NCBI GenBank assembly: GCA_017559505.1
Contig: JAFYSF010000010.1
Span: 61,933 to 125,932, forward strand
Direction: 5' to 3'
Source of the DNA: Paludibacteraceae bacterium
GTDB taxonomy: Bacteria > Bacteroidota > Bacteroidia > Bacteroidales > Paludibacteraceae
Length of the DNA: 64,000 nt
Below, one piece after another: positions 53,345 through 61,804 of this stretch. The translations under genes and the position numbers were made by a program. Below the pieces are notes generated by a model. That model was not told the origin of the DNA. It made no database searches and saw nothing but the letters and a program-made list of their open reading frames with translations. How positions within the stretch are numbered: position 1 is the stretch's first letter; every line of letters starts with the position of its first letter.

Positions 53345-53540
53345 CACAAAAAAAGCGCGGAACTTTTTTCGGTTAATTTGCTTTTTTGAGGTTCTGGACT
53401 ACCTAACGAATCAAATTACAACGAACAAAAGCCCACGCATATACACACGTGAGCGTTGTCAGCTTTTGTTCTTGATTCGTTTTATGAAATTGTCCAGATT
53501 TCAAAAAAGCAAGATTCAGCCTTAACGCTTTTTCCTATAT
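53345..53540 (-). ncRNA. 6S-like structured RNA (candidate)
   Basis: A long rod of four nested stems is visible on the minus strand: AAAAAGCG (from 53526-53533) with CGCTTTTT (53350-53357); a long stem of 19-20 bp (53380-53399 with 53492-53510, imperfect); AACGAATCAA (53405-53414) with TTGATTCGTT (53472-53481), perfect; and GAACAAAAGC (53423-53432) with GCTTTTGTTC (53462-53471), perfect. Internal loops interrupt the rod, as in 6S RNA, which mimics an open promoter and binds RNA polymerase. The 3' end is T-rich on the minus strand and a promoter lies upstream, so minus is preferred. Identification as 6S is by shape only. Confidence 0.5.
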
Positions 53541-53604
53541 GTTATAGTAAATATATTTATAAAAACATTTATTTCATAGGCGATTTATTTTTTGTTTTAC
53601 ATCG

Positions 53605-53635
53605 CAAAGATAAGCATTATTCCTGAATTAAGCAA
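53605..53635 (-). promoter_or_regulatory. Promoter for the structured RNA
   Basis: On the minus strand, TATCTTTG (53612..53605) is preceded after 20 bp by TTG (53635..53633, in the context CTTG). Transcription would start near 53598. The rest of the 53541-53855 gap carries this promoter, the oppositely directed one at 53730-53759 and AT-rich sequence; no other gene was seen. Confidence 0.55.
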
Positions 53636-53729
53636 GAATTTTATAATTTTATTTTTCATATCCACAACGACCCAAATTTCACAACATATCCCACAGTAAA
53701 TAACCAAAATAAAATATCCGACACTCCTA

Positions 53730-53759
53730 TTGAAATCGCAATACAATGTTGTATCTTTG
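53730..53759 (+). promoter_or_regulatory. Promoter of the 105-aa gene
   Basis: TTG (53730-53732), a 19-bp spacer and TATCTTTG (53752-53759); leader of about 90 nt before ATG 53856. Confidence 0.65.
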
Positions 53760-53855
53760 TATTATATAAGATATAAACTATTCATTTTAAACACTATATA
53801 TAGTCATGCAAATCAAAGTTAACATTCAATTATTAATTCAAAACATTAAGAACTT

Positions 53856-54173
53856 ATGGCAAAAATCGAAACCATCTCACTCATCGAAGGCATCCGCGGA
53901 AAACTCGACAGATCGGAAAACCTCGTATTCTCAAAACGCTTCGGCGAAACATACGCATGGGAAATGACCCCATCCACCAAAGCACCTACTGCTGCTCAAC
54001 TCGCAGCACAAGAACGCTTCGCAACCGCTGCAACTCAAGCTGCAACAGATATGGCTGACCCCGAAAAGAAAGCCGAATGGAAAGAAGTAGCAATAGCATC
54101 AGACGGCAAATATAAAACCGCTCGTGGCGCAGCCTTTGCATCCTACTACAACAAAGCCTCTGGCATCGAGTAA
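53856..54173 (+). CDS. Small hypothetical protein, 105 aa
   Basis: The 105-residue protein (MAKIETISLIEGIRGKLDRS and on) is soluble, with an alanine-rich helical middle (AAQLAAQERFATAATQAA) and the tail AAFASYYNKASG. Small proteins with this N-terminus occur widely in Bacteroidales; the role is unknown. Codon use is biased to C-ending codons like the highly expressed genes nearby. A promoter and a terminator bracket it. Confidence 0.6.
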   Translation: MAKIETISLIEGIRGKLDRSENLVFSKRFGETYAWEMTPSTKAPTAAQLAAQERFATAATQAATDMADPEKKAEWKEVAIASDGKYKTARGAAFASYYNKASGIE

Positions 54174-54211
54174 CATTCGTCCGTTCATAAAAAACACGAA
54201 TAAACAGACAT

Positions 54212-54232
54212 CGTAAGGACGCACGGTTCGCC
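54212..54232. repeat. R5-type hairpin fragment
   Basis: GGACGCACGGTTCGCCCGTC with one more C: an imperfect hairpin of the GGACG...CGTCC type. Confidence 0.5.
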
Positions 54233-54278
54233 CGTCCATTATCAAAGAGCTCAACCTTTATACAACCAACAAAAAAAC

Positions 54279-54310
54279 ATCCGCTCCCTACATTGTCGTA
54301 GAGAGCGGAT
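54279..54310. terminator. Bidirectional terminator
   Basis: ATCCGCTCCCTAC (54279-54291) and GTAGAGAGCGGAT (54298-54310), with one mismatch in the stem, between the convergent genes at 54173 and 54323, with A- and T-rich ends. Confidence 0.75.
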
Positions 54311-54322
54311 TTGTTATATCTA

Positions 54323-55951
54323 TCACAATTTATAGTTGAATCCTAACGATATCAATTCATAGAATTGCAATTTAGGTTTTCCCCCATCAGCCGGTACTGT
54401 TGTACTGTCGTAGCGTGGATAGAGCGACACTTTGGCTGACAAAAATCTGTTTATCTTAAAATTGCCTATCACTTCACATCCAACCTCTACCCCTTTAATC
54501 TTGCCTGCATAGTTACCAAAGAAAGAGAAATGCACTTCCATGCCTATCGACTCATTGAAATCGTAGTCGAAATCAGTACGTATCAGCGCACCTAACTGAT
54601 TAGACCGACGTGTGCCATCAGTGATACCAACTTGATATGCTATATTTTCGGTTTCCGACACTCCATCCTTGGTTCGCATATCTGCCACATAAATCAATTT
54701 ATACGACAATGGCGACACGAACACCGACACCATGCTCTTCCACTTATAATCCATACCGGCAGAAAGGCTCATACGAATAGGCGAAAATGGACCTGACGCA
54801 CGCACGTGTGTATTTGACTTATAGGTATTGAACAGCGAGGTCTGAACGTCCCACTCGGCTGTATAATAGAAATTTTTGAACGCCTTATATCCTAATTTAG
54901 AATTCAAACGGAGCAGATCTTCGTTGACATGCAACCACCTGAGCGAGTCGCTCGACATGCCATACAGCCCAAGTTTCCACTCCACTTTGTTGTCCCACTG
55001 CAATCCTCGGCGATTGTTGTAATTGAAATAGCCCATCGCATACATCGTCATAGCCATATTGCTCTCACCGCCTTTGTACCAATTCTGCGAAATATAGTTT
55101 TGCGAGGCATGCACTTGGAATTTTGCTCCTTTCGACCAGAGCGAAATTGCTGGCAAATCGACCTTCAACTGCGAGGTTTTATTCTTATTTAGGGTGTCTA
55201 AATTTAGCAACAATTTTTCTTTATCAGCATGTGTTATATGCGATGTTTGCAATTCCCCAATCGCTGGCAAATCACTCTTATGATAGGTGTAAAGTTCTGG
55301 AGCAGTAGTGCGTATATAATCTTTCACATCCTTGCGCACTTCGGCAACAATACTATCTTCGCTCCATATTCCATATTCCCTGCTCCCAACTCCTTGCTCC
55401 TTGCCACCTATTCCAACCAACACCCAATCCATAAACAACGGATTCACTTGTGTTGAATGTTGCGAGTTGCAAGTTGCAAGTTGCGAATCGACCTCGGCAA
55501 TCAAAAAACCAGAAGAGGCAAAAGTTGAAAAATCGGGAAGTTCCAATTTACCTAAATCTTCCAAAACCTCCAATTGCTCCGACACAACGGTATCACACTT
55601 AACCTCATCACTACTTACCCTGTTCTTAATACTACTCAACACACTTGATATCAATGCGTTCTTCTCGCGCATGCGAGCCTCCTCGCCCTCAGCAACAAGC
55701 CCCACAAAATCGCGTTTCTCCACCGTATCGCGCACCGCAGTATCTACAACTTCCTTCACATTGGCATACTCATCGAGCCATGCCTCAAACTCAGCATCTG
55801 CAAGTTCTAGTGTGTCTATCGCAAGCGTATCAACCGACTGAGGCACAATGCTATCTACCTTGACACTATCGCACACCGATTGAGACACAACAAGTTGCGC
55901 CTCAACAAACAACATAATTATGAGCAATATCAGTTTACTCCTCAACATCAT
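54323..55951 (-). CDS. DUF3078-type outer-membrane/periplasmic protein
   Basis: With ATG 55951 the protein has about 542 residues; a longer frame reaching 56014 would overlap the hflX end by 80 bp, whereas this start overlaps it by 17 bp. It has a signal peptide (LILLIIMLFVEAQLVVSQS). The C-terminal 260 residues carry the DUF3078 pattern, including FQVHASQNYISQNWYKGGES, WDNKVEWKLGLYG and a beta-rich outer-membrane-protein-like end. The N-terminal part contains two repeat-derived stretches: residues about 153-166 (DSQLATCNSQHS) and 180-196 (KEQGVGSREYGIWS). Function unknown; outer-membrane beta-barrel likely. Confidence 0.75.
   Translation of the reverse strand: MMLRSKLILLIIMLFVEAQLVVSQSVCDSVKVDSIVPQSVDTLAIDTLELADAEFEAWLDEYANVKEVVDTAVRDTVEKRDFVGLVAEGEEARMREKNALISSVLSSIKNRVSSDEVKCDTVVSEQLEVLEDLGKLELPDFSTFASSGFLIAEVDSQLATCNSQHSTQVNPLFMDWVLVGIGGKEQGVGSREYGIWSEDSIVAEVRKDVKDYIRTTAPELYTYHKSDLPAIGELQTSHITHADKEKLLLNLDTLNKNKTSQLKVDLPAISLWSKGAKFQVHASQNYISQNWYKGGESNMAMTMYAMGYFNYNNRRGLQWDNKVEWKLGLYGMSSDSLRWLHVNEDLLRLNSKLGYKAFKNFYYTAEWDVQTSLFNTYKSNTHVRASGPFSPIRMSLSAGMDYKWKSMVSVFVSPLSYKLIYVADMRTKDGVSETENIAYQVGITDGTRRSNQLGALIRTDFDYDFNESIGMEVHFSFFGNYAGKIKGVEVGCEVIGNFKINRFLSAKVSLYPRYDSTTVPADGGKPKLQFYELISLGFNYKL
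55365..55412. repeat. R6 words inside the DUF3078 gene
   Basis: CCATATTCCCTGCTCCCAAC, TCCTTGCTCC: in frame with the DUF3078 gene, encoding GVGSREYGIWS. Confidence 0.7.
55455..55492. repeat. GAGTTGCAAGTTGC words inside the DUF3078 gene
   Basis: TGTTGCGAGTTGCAAGTTGC followed by AAGTTGCGAATCGAC, in frame, encoding SQLATCNSQHST. Confidence 0.75.
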
Positions 55952-57161
55952 ATTTTTGGAACAAGAAATCGTTATAAGGGAATCGTTGGATATGAATCTC
56001 CTTAACTCTTTCATATAATAACGCTTTCAACTCATCAATATTGTCTTTCTCGCGTGCAGAAACAAACACACAATCTGCCCCCATATTTGCCATCCACGTT
56101 TTCTTTAGGTCGTCAAGACTGTAGTTCTCACGCTTCATTGGCGATAGGTCATCCTCTTCTTTTGGGGTGTATGTGAATGCATCTATCTTGTTAAATACCA
56201 ATATCGTTGGCTTTTTCTCTTTGCATACATCGAGCAATGTTTTGTTCACCACTTCATAATGCTCCTCGAAGTTAGGGTGCGAGATATCCAAGATATGCAC
56301 CAAAAGGTCTGCCTCACGCACCTCGTCGAGCGTACTCTTGAACGACTCAATCAAGTGGTGTGGCAACTTACGGATAAACCCTACGGTGTCTGTCATAAGG
56401 AACGGAAGATTGTCTATAATCACCTTACGCACAGTGGTGTCGAGCGTTGCAAACAACTTGTTTTCGGCAAACACATCGCTCTTCGACAAGAGGTTCATCA
56501 TCGTAGATTTGCCCACATTGGTATAACCCACCAATGCCACACGCACCATCTTACCGCGGTTCTGACGTTGAGTGGTCATCTGCTTGTCGATTGCCACAAG
56601 GTGTTTTTTCAATAGCGATATCTTGTCAAGGATGATACGACGGTCGGTCTCTATCTGTGTTTCACCCGGACCACGCATACCGATACCACCACGCTGACGC
56701 TCCAAGTGAGTCCACATACGTGTCAATCGTGGCAAGAGATACTGATATTGAGCCAACTCCACTTGTGTTTTAGCGTATGCTGTTTGTGCTCGTTTTGCAA
56801 ATATATCAAGGATGAGATTTGTGCGGTCCAATACCTTTATCTGCAATTCACGCTCGATATTGCGCAATTGCACAGGCGAGAGTTCGTCGTCGAATATCAC
56901 CATACCGATAGGCTCTTCGCTCTCCTCACGCTCTTTGATAAATTCACGTATCTCCATCAACTTACCTTCGCCCACAAACGTACGCGAATTTGGATAGTCC
57001 ATCTTTTGAAAGAAAGTTTTCACCACATGCGCACCAGCCGTGTCTGCCAAAAATGCCAACTCGTCGATATACTCACGCGCTTTAGCCTCCTTTTGTTGTG
57101 GCGTAATCAACCCCACCAACACCGCATTCTCACAATAAATTTCTGTTACTTCTATTGCCAT
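55935..57161 (-). CDS. hflX: GTPase HflX
   Basis: From ATG 57161 the protein has 408 residues. It has the HflX N-terminal domain (THVVKTFFQKMDY-like, then IVFDDELSPVQLRNIERELQ-type, about residues 40-110), the glycine-rich linker GPGETQIETDRR, and the G domain with GYTNVGKST (G1) near residue 218, DTVGFIRKLP (G3) and NKID (G4). HflX binds the 50S subunit and splits ribosomes or rescues stalled ones. The frame extends upstream into a dispersed repeat, so the start was taken at this ATG. Confidence 0.94.
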   Translation of the reverse strand: MAIEVTEIYCENAVLVGLITPQQKEAKAREYIDELAFLADTAGAHVVKTFFQKMDYPNSRTFVGEGKLMEIREFIKEREESEEPIGMVIFDDELSPVQLRNIERELQIKVLDRTNLILDIFAKRAQTAYAKTQVELAQYQYLLPRLTRMWTHLERQRGGIGMRGPGETQIETDRRIILDKISLLKKHLVAIDKQMTTQRQNRGKMVRVALVGYTNVGKSTMMNLLSKSDVFAENKLFATLDTTVRKVIIDNLPFLMTDTVGFIRKLPHHLIESFKSTLDEVREADLLVHILDISHPNFEEHYEVVNKTLLDVCKEKKPTILVFNKIDAFTYTPKEEDDLSPMKRENYSLDDLKKTWMANMGADCVFVSAREKDNIDELKALLYERVKEIHIQRFPYNDFLFQKYDVEE

Positions 57162-57176
57162 ATTATTATTTTTTTT

Positions 57177-57266
57177 GGGGACAAAATGACATAAAAACAT
57201 ATTCTTCTTTTTACATACGCCTCGCTATGCCTATGGCATATCTTGGCGAACGAATGACAAACCTAA
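57177..57266 (-). repeat. Covarying hairpin repeat family R2, copy c (inverted)
   Basis: Core hairpin at 57218-57248. On the minus strand: CGCC, AAGA, TATGCC, loop ATA, GGCATA, GCGA, GGCG. The inner stem differs from copy a (TACACC/GGTGTA) but pairs fully. Confidence 0.85.
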
Positions 57267-57271
57267 CGGCA

Positions 57272-57661
57272 TTAAATAGTCTGCTTTGGCCTATAAAGTC
57301 GAAATTTTCGTTTAACTTCTAATTTTTCAAGATTACCAAAATTAATTAAAAGACCATTATTAATACCAGTTATTGTTAAATAATTAACCAACTGCATCTC
57401 ATGAGCAGATGATATTTGATTGACTGATTTTATTTCCACAATAACACTATCTTCAACCAACAAATCTATTTTAAATTCACCAATCACCCTATTTTTATGT
57501 ATCACAGATAAAGGTTTTTATGATTGTACTTTTAAACCTAAATCTTCTAATTCAACTATTAACGCATTTTCATAAATAGACTCTAAATAACCCGGCATAA
57601 AACTACTTCTAACTCTATAAGCCGCATCAATAATCGTTTTTATTAGCGTTTCTGTATCCAT
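57272..57661 (-). pseudogene. GxxExxY-type protein, single nonsense mutation
   Basis: From ATG 57661 the frame reads METLIKTIIDAAYRV-like (MDTETLIKTIIDAAYRVRSS), then GYLESIYENALIVELEDLGL and KVQS, and meets an in-frame TAA at 57518-57520 (codon 48). It continues in the same frame as KPLSVIHKNRVIGEFKIDLL, VEIKSVNQ and on to the stop at 57272. A single change of CAA to TAA would explain it. The GxxExxY family (GYLESIYE is the signature) is small, widespread and of uncertain function. The part after the stop could start at GTG 57505. Confidence 0.8.
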
Positions 57662-57673
57662 TTATTATTTCGA

Positions 57674-57778
57674 TATGTCATTCATTTGCCAAGATAAAAA
57701 ACTTGTTTTTTAGCAAGGCATATGATTATAAAATTATATTTGTCTTTATGTCATTATGTCTAAAAAACATATACTTTT
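57674..57778 (+). repeat. Covarying hairpin repeat family R2, copy d
   Basis: Core hairpin at 57687-57720: TGCC, AAGA, TAAAAAAC, loop TT, GTTTTTTA, GCAA, GGCA. Both stems differ from copies a and c but pair fully. Flanked by TGTCATT words on both sides. Confidence 0.85.
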
Positions 57779-57780
57779 GT

Positions 57781-58875
57781 TCAAATTAAAACTACATTTC
57801 CGTTTTCAACATTAAATATCTTCACTTCACTATCAACCTGTGTCATCAATTGGTCTGTATGATTGCGATTGGTGTCGGTTATGAACACTTGCCCAAACTC
57901 ATCCGATGCCACCAAATCCACAATATTCTTCACCCTCTGCGCATCCAAACGGTCGAATATATCGTCCAACAACAGCAGTGGCATCTCTTGCGTAACCTGT
58001 TTCAGATAAACATATTGCGCCAATTTCAAAGCCACAAGATAAGTCTTATTCTGCCCCTGCGAACCTGTCCGTTTGATTGGATACCCATCGAGCAACATCT
58101 CCAAATCGTCTTTATGCGAACCACGAGTGGTATAGCCAATTGCATGGTCGCGCACCCGACATTCTGCCAACAATGGAGCCAAATCGCCCTGCTCCGAGTG
58201 CGACTTATAATGCAACTCTACGCTCTCTCCATTGCCTGCTATAGCACCATAAAATCGCTTAAACACAGGCGTGAAACCTTCGATAAACTCCCTACGTCGT
58301 GCATAGATATACTCGGCCTCTGCCGCCATCTGCATCTCATATATCTCAAGCATCGCCGCATCGGGCATAGCGTCTTGTTTCAATAGCGCATTCCTACTCT
58401 GCAATGCCTGATTATATCGCATCAACGCAATCAAATAAGGCTTGTCATATTGCGAGATAACCACATCCATGAATCTGCGTCGCTCATCGCTACCCTCGTC
58501 AATCAAATATTGGTCCGATGGCGAAATCAACACAGCTGGTATCAACCCAATATGGTCGGCCATACGCTGATAGTCCTTTTTGTTACGTTTGAATTGTTTC
58601 TTTGCTCTACGTTTCACTGCTGCCGAAATCAACTCCTCTTGTCCTGCTATTTCATACTCGCCTTGAAGCATAAAAAACTCCTCATCGTGATGTATCAACT
58701 GAGAGTCAACTGCATTCAAATGGCTTTTGGTGAACGAAAGATAATATATCGCATCCAACACATTAGTTTTGCCCATACCATTCGAGCCCAAAAAACAATT
58801 GAATTTTGGAGAAAACAGCAAATCGCACTCACGCAAATTGCGATAATTCAAACCTGTTAGATGCTTTAGATACAT
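57781..58875 (-). CDS. recF: DNA replication/repair protein RecF
   Basis: From ATG 58875 the protein has 364 residues (family about 360). It begins LKHLTGLNYRNLRECDL and has Walker A FLGSNGMGKTNVLDAIYYLS near residue 29, the ABC signature-like RGSHKDDLEML near 275, and Walker B LLLLDDIFDRLD near 318. RecF loads RecA at gaps. The longer frame upstream is repeat sequence. Confidence 0.93.
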   Translation of the reverse strand: MYLKHLTGLNYRNLRECDLLFSPKFNCFLGSNGMGKTNVLDAIYYLSFTKSHLNAVDSQLIHHDEEFFMLQGEYEIAGQEELISAAVKRRAKKQFKRNKKDYQRMADHIGLIPAVLISPSDQYLIDEGSDERRRFMDVVISQYDKPYLIALMRYNQALQSRNALLKQDAMPDAAMLEIYEMQMAAEAEYIYARRREFIEGFTPVFKRFYGAIAGNGESVELHYKSHSEQGDLAPLLAECRVRDHAIGYTTRGSHKDDLEMLLDGYPIKRTGSQGQNKTYLVALKLAQYVYLKQVTQEMPLLLLDDIFDRLDAQRVKNIVDLVASDEFGQVFITDTNRNHTDQLMTQVDSEVKIFNVENGNVVLI

Positions 58876-58892
58876 TAATGTCAATTCAATAT

Positions 58893-59025
58893 AAACTCCG
58901 TGCATTCCGTCGAGCGCATTTGACGAAGTCAAACAGCGAGTTCTGGAATAAAAAAATTCCGTGAGTTCCGTGAATTCCGTGAGACAAGAAAAACTCCGCG
59001 AGAAACAAAAACCCGTGAGAGATAA
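58893..59025 (-). repeat. R3 repeat region (TTCCGTGAATTCCGTGAG family)
   Basis: The 58876-59044 gap contains GTCGAGCGCATTTGACGAAG, TCAAACAGCGAGTTCTGGAA, then AATTCCGTGAGTTCCGTGAA. The first 55 bp (58908-58965) are repeated almost exactly at 62000-62058. Confidence 0.85.
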
Positions 59026-59044
59026 AAATTACATCGAACTCACG

Positions 59045-60400
59045 TTATTTCAACAAATCAATCACTTCGCTGACAGCCAATAACTTCTGTTCGCCCGAAG
59101 CCATATTTTTCAACATCACTTTGCCTGCCTCAATTTCCGAATCACCCACGATAGCTACATAAGGTATCTGATTATTATCGGCATACGTCATCTGTTTCTT
59201 CATTTTGGCAATTTCAGGATATATCTCTGCCGCAATGCCCGCACGACGCACCTCGCGCACCAACGGACGACAATAGTCTAAGCCCTTTTGGTCGAATGCC
59301 AAAAATATCACTCTCGTACCTGCTGTTGCTTCTTTTGGGAATTTGTCGAGCATTGTCAACACGTCGTATATACGATCTGCTCCAAACGAGAAACCTACGC
59401 CCGACACACCTGGCAAGCCGAATATACCTGTCAAGTTATCATAACGGCCACCGCCCGAAATCGAACCCATCTCTACGCCTAATGCCTTAACTTCCAAGAT
59501 AGCACCTGTATAATAGTTCAATCCACGAGCCAATGTCAAGTCGAGTTCTACGCCACATTTCACATCGCTCTCACCCACATAGCGCAATACCTCTTCCAAC
59601 TCGTCAAGCCCCTTTTGTGCTGTTGCACTTTCTGCCAACACTTCGCGCAACTTAGCCACTTTCTCCTCGTTTGTACCTTCGAGCAAGAGTATTGGTTTCA
59701 ACTTCTCAACTGCTTCTGCTGTAATACCTTTCGCCATCATCTCTTCGTTCACTTTGTCAAGACCAATTTTGTCCATCTTGTCAATAGCCACAGTGATGTC
59801 AATGATGCGGTCAGCCTCGCCAATCCATTCTGCAATACCTGCCAACACCTTGCGGTTGTTCAATTTGATTACTACATCAATGCCAAATTTTTGGAATGCT
59901 TGGTCTATCATCTCAATCATTTCAGCCTCATACACAAGCGAATCAGAACCAACCACATCGGCATCGCATTGGAAAAACTCACGATAACGACCCTTTTGTG
60001 GACGGTCTGCACGCCACACTGGTTGAATTTGGAAACGTTTGAATGGGAATGTTATCTCATCGCGGTGTTGCACCACATAGCGCGCAAATGGCACTGTCAA
60101 ATCATATCGCAATCCCTTTTCACTCACTTTGTTAGTAAGTTTAATACTGTTTTTTGCCAACAACTCTTCGTCCGACAATTTCGCTGCCCAATCGCCCGAA
60201 TTCAACACCTTGAACAACAATTTGTCGCCCTCTTCGCCATATTTACCCATCAAAGTCGAAAGGTTCTCCATCGACGGAGTCTCTATCTGCTTAAATCCAT
60301 AATTAGCAAATACCGAACGAATTGTATTAAAAATATAGTTACGCTTCGCCATCTCAATAGGCGAAAAATCACGCGTACCCTTTGGAACTGAAGGTTTCAT
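59045..60400 (-). CDS. hisS: Histidyl-tRNA synthetase
   Basis: The 451-residue class II enzyme has motif 2 [20 protein letters not shown] near residue 117, the histidine-A loop [15 protein letters not shown] near 288 and [14 protein letters not shown], and the C-terminal anticodon-binding domain. It charges tRNA-His. It lies 15 bp downstream of waaA on the same strand. Confidence 0.96.
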   Translation of the reverse strand: MKPSVPKGTRDFSPIEMAKRNYIFNTIRSVFANYGFKQIETPSMENLSTLMGKYGEEGDKLLFKVLNSGDWAAKLSDEELLAKNSIKLTNKVSEKGLRYDLTVPFARYVVQHRDEITFPFKRFQIQPVWRADRPQKGRYREFFQCDADVVGSDSLVYEAEMIEMIDQAFQKFGIDVVIKLNNRKVLAGIAEWIGEADRIIDITVAIDKMDKIGLDKVNEEMMAKGITAEAVEKLKPILLLEGTNEEKVAKLREVLAESATAQKGLDELEEVLRYVGESDVKCGVELDLTLARGLNYYTGAILEVKALGVEMGSISGGGRYDNLTGIFGLPGVSGVGFSFGADRIYDVLTMLDKFPKEATAGTRVIFLAFDQKGLDYCRPLVREVRRAGIAAEIYPEIAKMKKQMTYADNNQIPYVAIVGDSEIEAGKVMLKNMASGEQKLLAVSEVIDLLK

Positions 60401-60415
60401 ATCTTATTTATTAAT

Positions 60416-61672
60416 TTAATTATTAACAATATTTTTATAAATCAAATTTGTTGCTCCCACATGCGAAGACACATACTCCGTAGCCGCATTCGCAGGCTCA
60501 GCATTACACTCAAAAAACTCATCCAACGCCGCAAAGCACTCCTCTTTTGTCTCTATCGACCTCGCCGCACCACACTCTATCAACTCACAAGCCTCCTTAA
60601 ATTTCTTGTAATTAGGGCCAAACACCACAGGCATACCCCATGCCGCCGCCTCAAGCGTATTATGTATCCCCACTCCAAATCCACCACCAATATACGCCAC
60701 TTGTCCATATTGATAAATACTCGACAAAAGTCCAATAGTGTTTATTACCAAAACATCTACATCTTTCAATTCCTCATTCCTCATTCCACATTCCTCATTA
60801 TAAAGTGCGTATTTGCATGTCAACCTCTCCGTCAACTCCTTTATCCTCTCCTCTCTCACCTCATGTGGCGCAATAATCATCTTCACCCTTCCCGCTCTAC
60901 TATTGATATACTCAGCCAATAGCTCCTCATCTGGTCCCCACGAACTACCCACCACCAACACTCCATTCCTCATTCCACACTCCTCATTCCTAATTCCAAC
61001 AAAACTCTCCACAATCTCCAATCGCTTAGCTGCAACCACCACATCCACCACCCTATCAAATCGCGTATCACCTGCCACTACAACATTCTCCACACCTATC
61101 CCCTTCAACAACTCCTTCGACTCTTCGTTCTGCACAAACAACGTCTTAAACGCCTTCAACCCCTCACGAAACAAACCGCCGTACCACTTAAAAAACACCT
61201 GCCCCGGTCTAAATATTGCCGAAATTATATAAGTCTCCACTCCACGATGACGCAACTCTCTCAAATAATTCAACCAAAACTCATACTTCACAAACACCAC
61301 CTTCTCAGGTTTCACCAAATCCACAAACATACGAGCATTCCCCACTGTGTCCAAAGGCAAATAACAAATCACATCCGCCCCCACATAATTCTTCCTCACC
61401 TCATACCCCGATGGCGAAAAAAACGTCAACACAATCTTATACTCAGGATTTTCTCGTTTCAATTTCTCAATCAACGGCCTACCCTGTTCAAACTCGCCCA
61501 ACGATGCCGCATGCACCCACACAACTCTATCTCCATCAACGACATTCCCCCTGATTTTATCAAACGCCACCTGCTCGCCTTGCCACATCAATCTCACCTT
61601 CGGATTGAACATCGCCACAACCCGAACAGCCAAACAATAAAACCAAATCGCTATATTATACAAATATCTCAT
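60416..61672 (-). CDS. waaA: 3-deoxy-D-manno-octulosonic acid transferase
   Basis: The 418-residue GT-B transferase has the WaaA N-terminal part (WVHAASLGEFEQGRPLIEKL near residue 50), the basic core VKYEFWLNYLRELRHRGV and the C-terminal AYIGGGFGVGIHNTLEAAAW near 333. It transfers Kdo from CMP-Kdo onto the lipid A precursor at the inner membrane. Two stretches are repeat-derived: residues 223-237 (RNEECGMRNGV) and about 290-302 (NEECGMRNEEL), both encoded by R6 words in frame. Confidence 0.94.
   Translation of the reverse strand: MRYLYNIAIWFYCLAVRVVAMFNPKVRLMWQGEQVAFDKIRGNVVDGDRVVWVHAASLGEFEQGRPLIEKLKRENPEYKIVLTFFSPSGYEVRKNYVGADVICYLPLDTVGNARMFVDLVKPEKVVFVKYEFWLNYLRELRHRGVETYIISAIFRPGQVFFKWYGGLFREGLKAFKTLFVQNEESKELLKGIGVENVVVAGDTRFDRVVDVVVAAKRLEIVESFVGIRNEECGMRNGVLVVGSSWGPDEELLAEYINSRAGRVKMIIAPHEVREERIKELTERLTCKYALYNEECGMRNEELKDVDVLVINTIGLLSSIYQYGQVAYIGGGFGVGIHNTLEAAAWGMPVVFGPNYKKFKEACELIECGAARSIETKEECFAALDEFFECNAEPANAATEYVSSHVGATNLIYKNIVNN
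60766..60803. repeat. R6 words inside waaA (first site)
   Basis: TTCAATTCCTCATTCCTCAT with TCCACATTCCTCATTATA, encoding NEECGMRNEEL in frame. Confidence 0.75.
60963..61003. repeat. R6 words inside waaA (second site)
   Basis: CCATTCCTCATTCCACACTC followed by CTCATTCCTAATTCC, encoding RNEECGMRNGV in frame. Confidence 0.75.
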
Positions 61673-61721
61673 TACAAATCAACATATTACATTCTCACCC
61701 TCGCACAACAACCTCAACCTA

Positions 61722-61752
61722 CAAAATTACAAAAAAATATTCACATACACAA
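61722..61752 (-). promoter_or_regulatory. Promoter of waaA
   Basis: On the minus strand, TTG (61752..61750), a 20-bp spacer and TAATTTTG (61729..61722), about 45 bp before ATG 61672. Confidence 0.6.
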
Positions 61753-61761
61753 TACCCCCTT

Positions 61762-61804
61762 GTAGGGACGCACGGCTCGTGCGTCCGCTCGGTCGCAAGA
61801 CCGA
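61762..61804 (+). repeat. R5 double hairpin
   Basis: GGACGCACG (61765-61773), loop GCT, CGTGCGTCC (61777-61785); then TCGGTC (61788-61793), loop GCAA, GACCGA (61798-61803). The second loop is a GNRA tetraloop. Confidence 0.85.

Noticed and set aside
53345..53540. tmRNA, signal recognition particle RNA or RNase P RNA
   Set aside because: No tRNA-Ala-like acceptor end or tag frame, no GGAA-type SRP tip and no RNase P core motifs. The long rod with internal loops fits 6S best.
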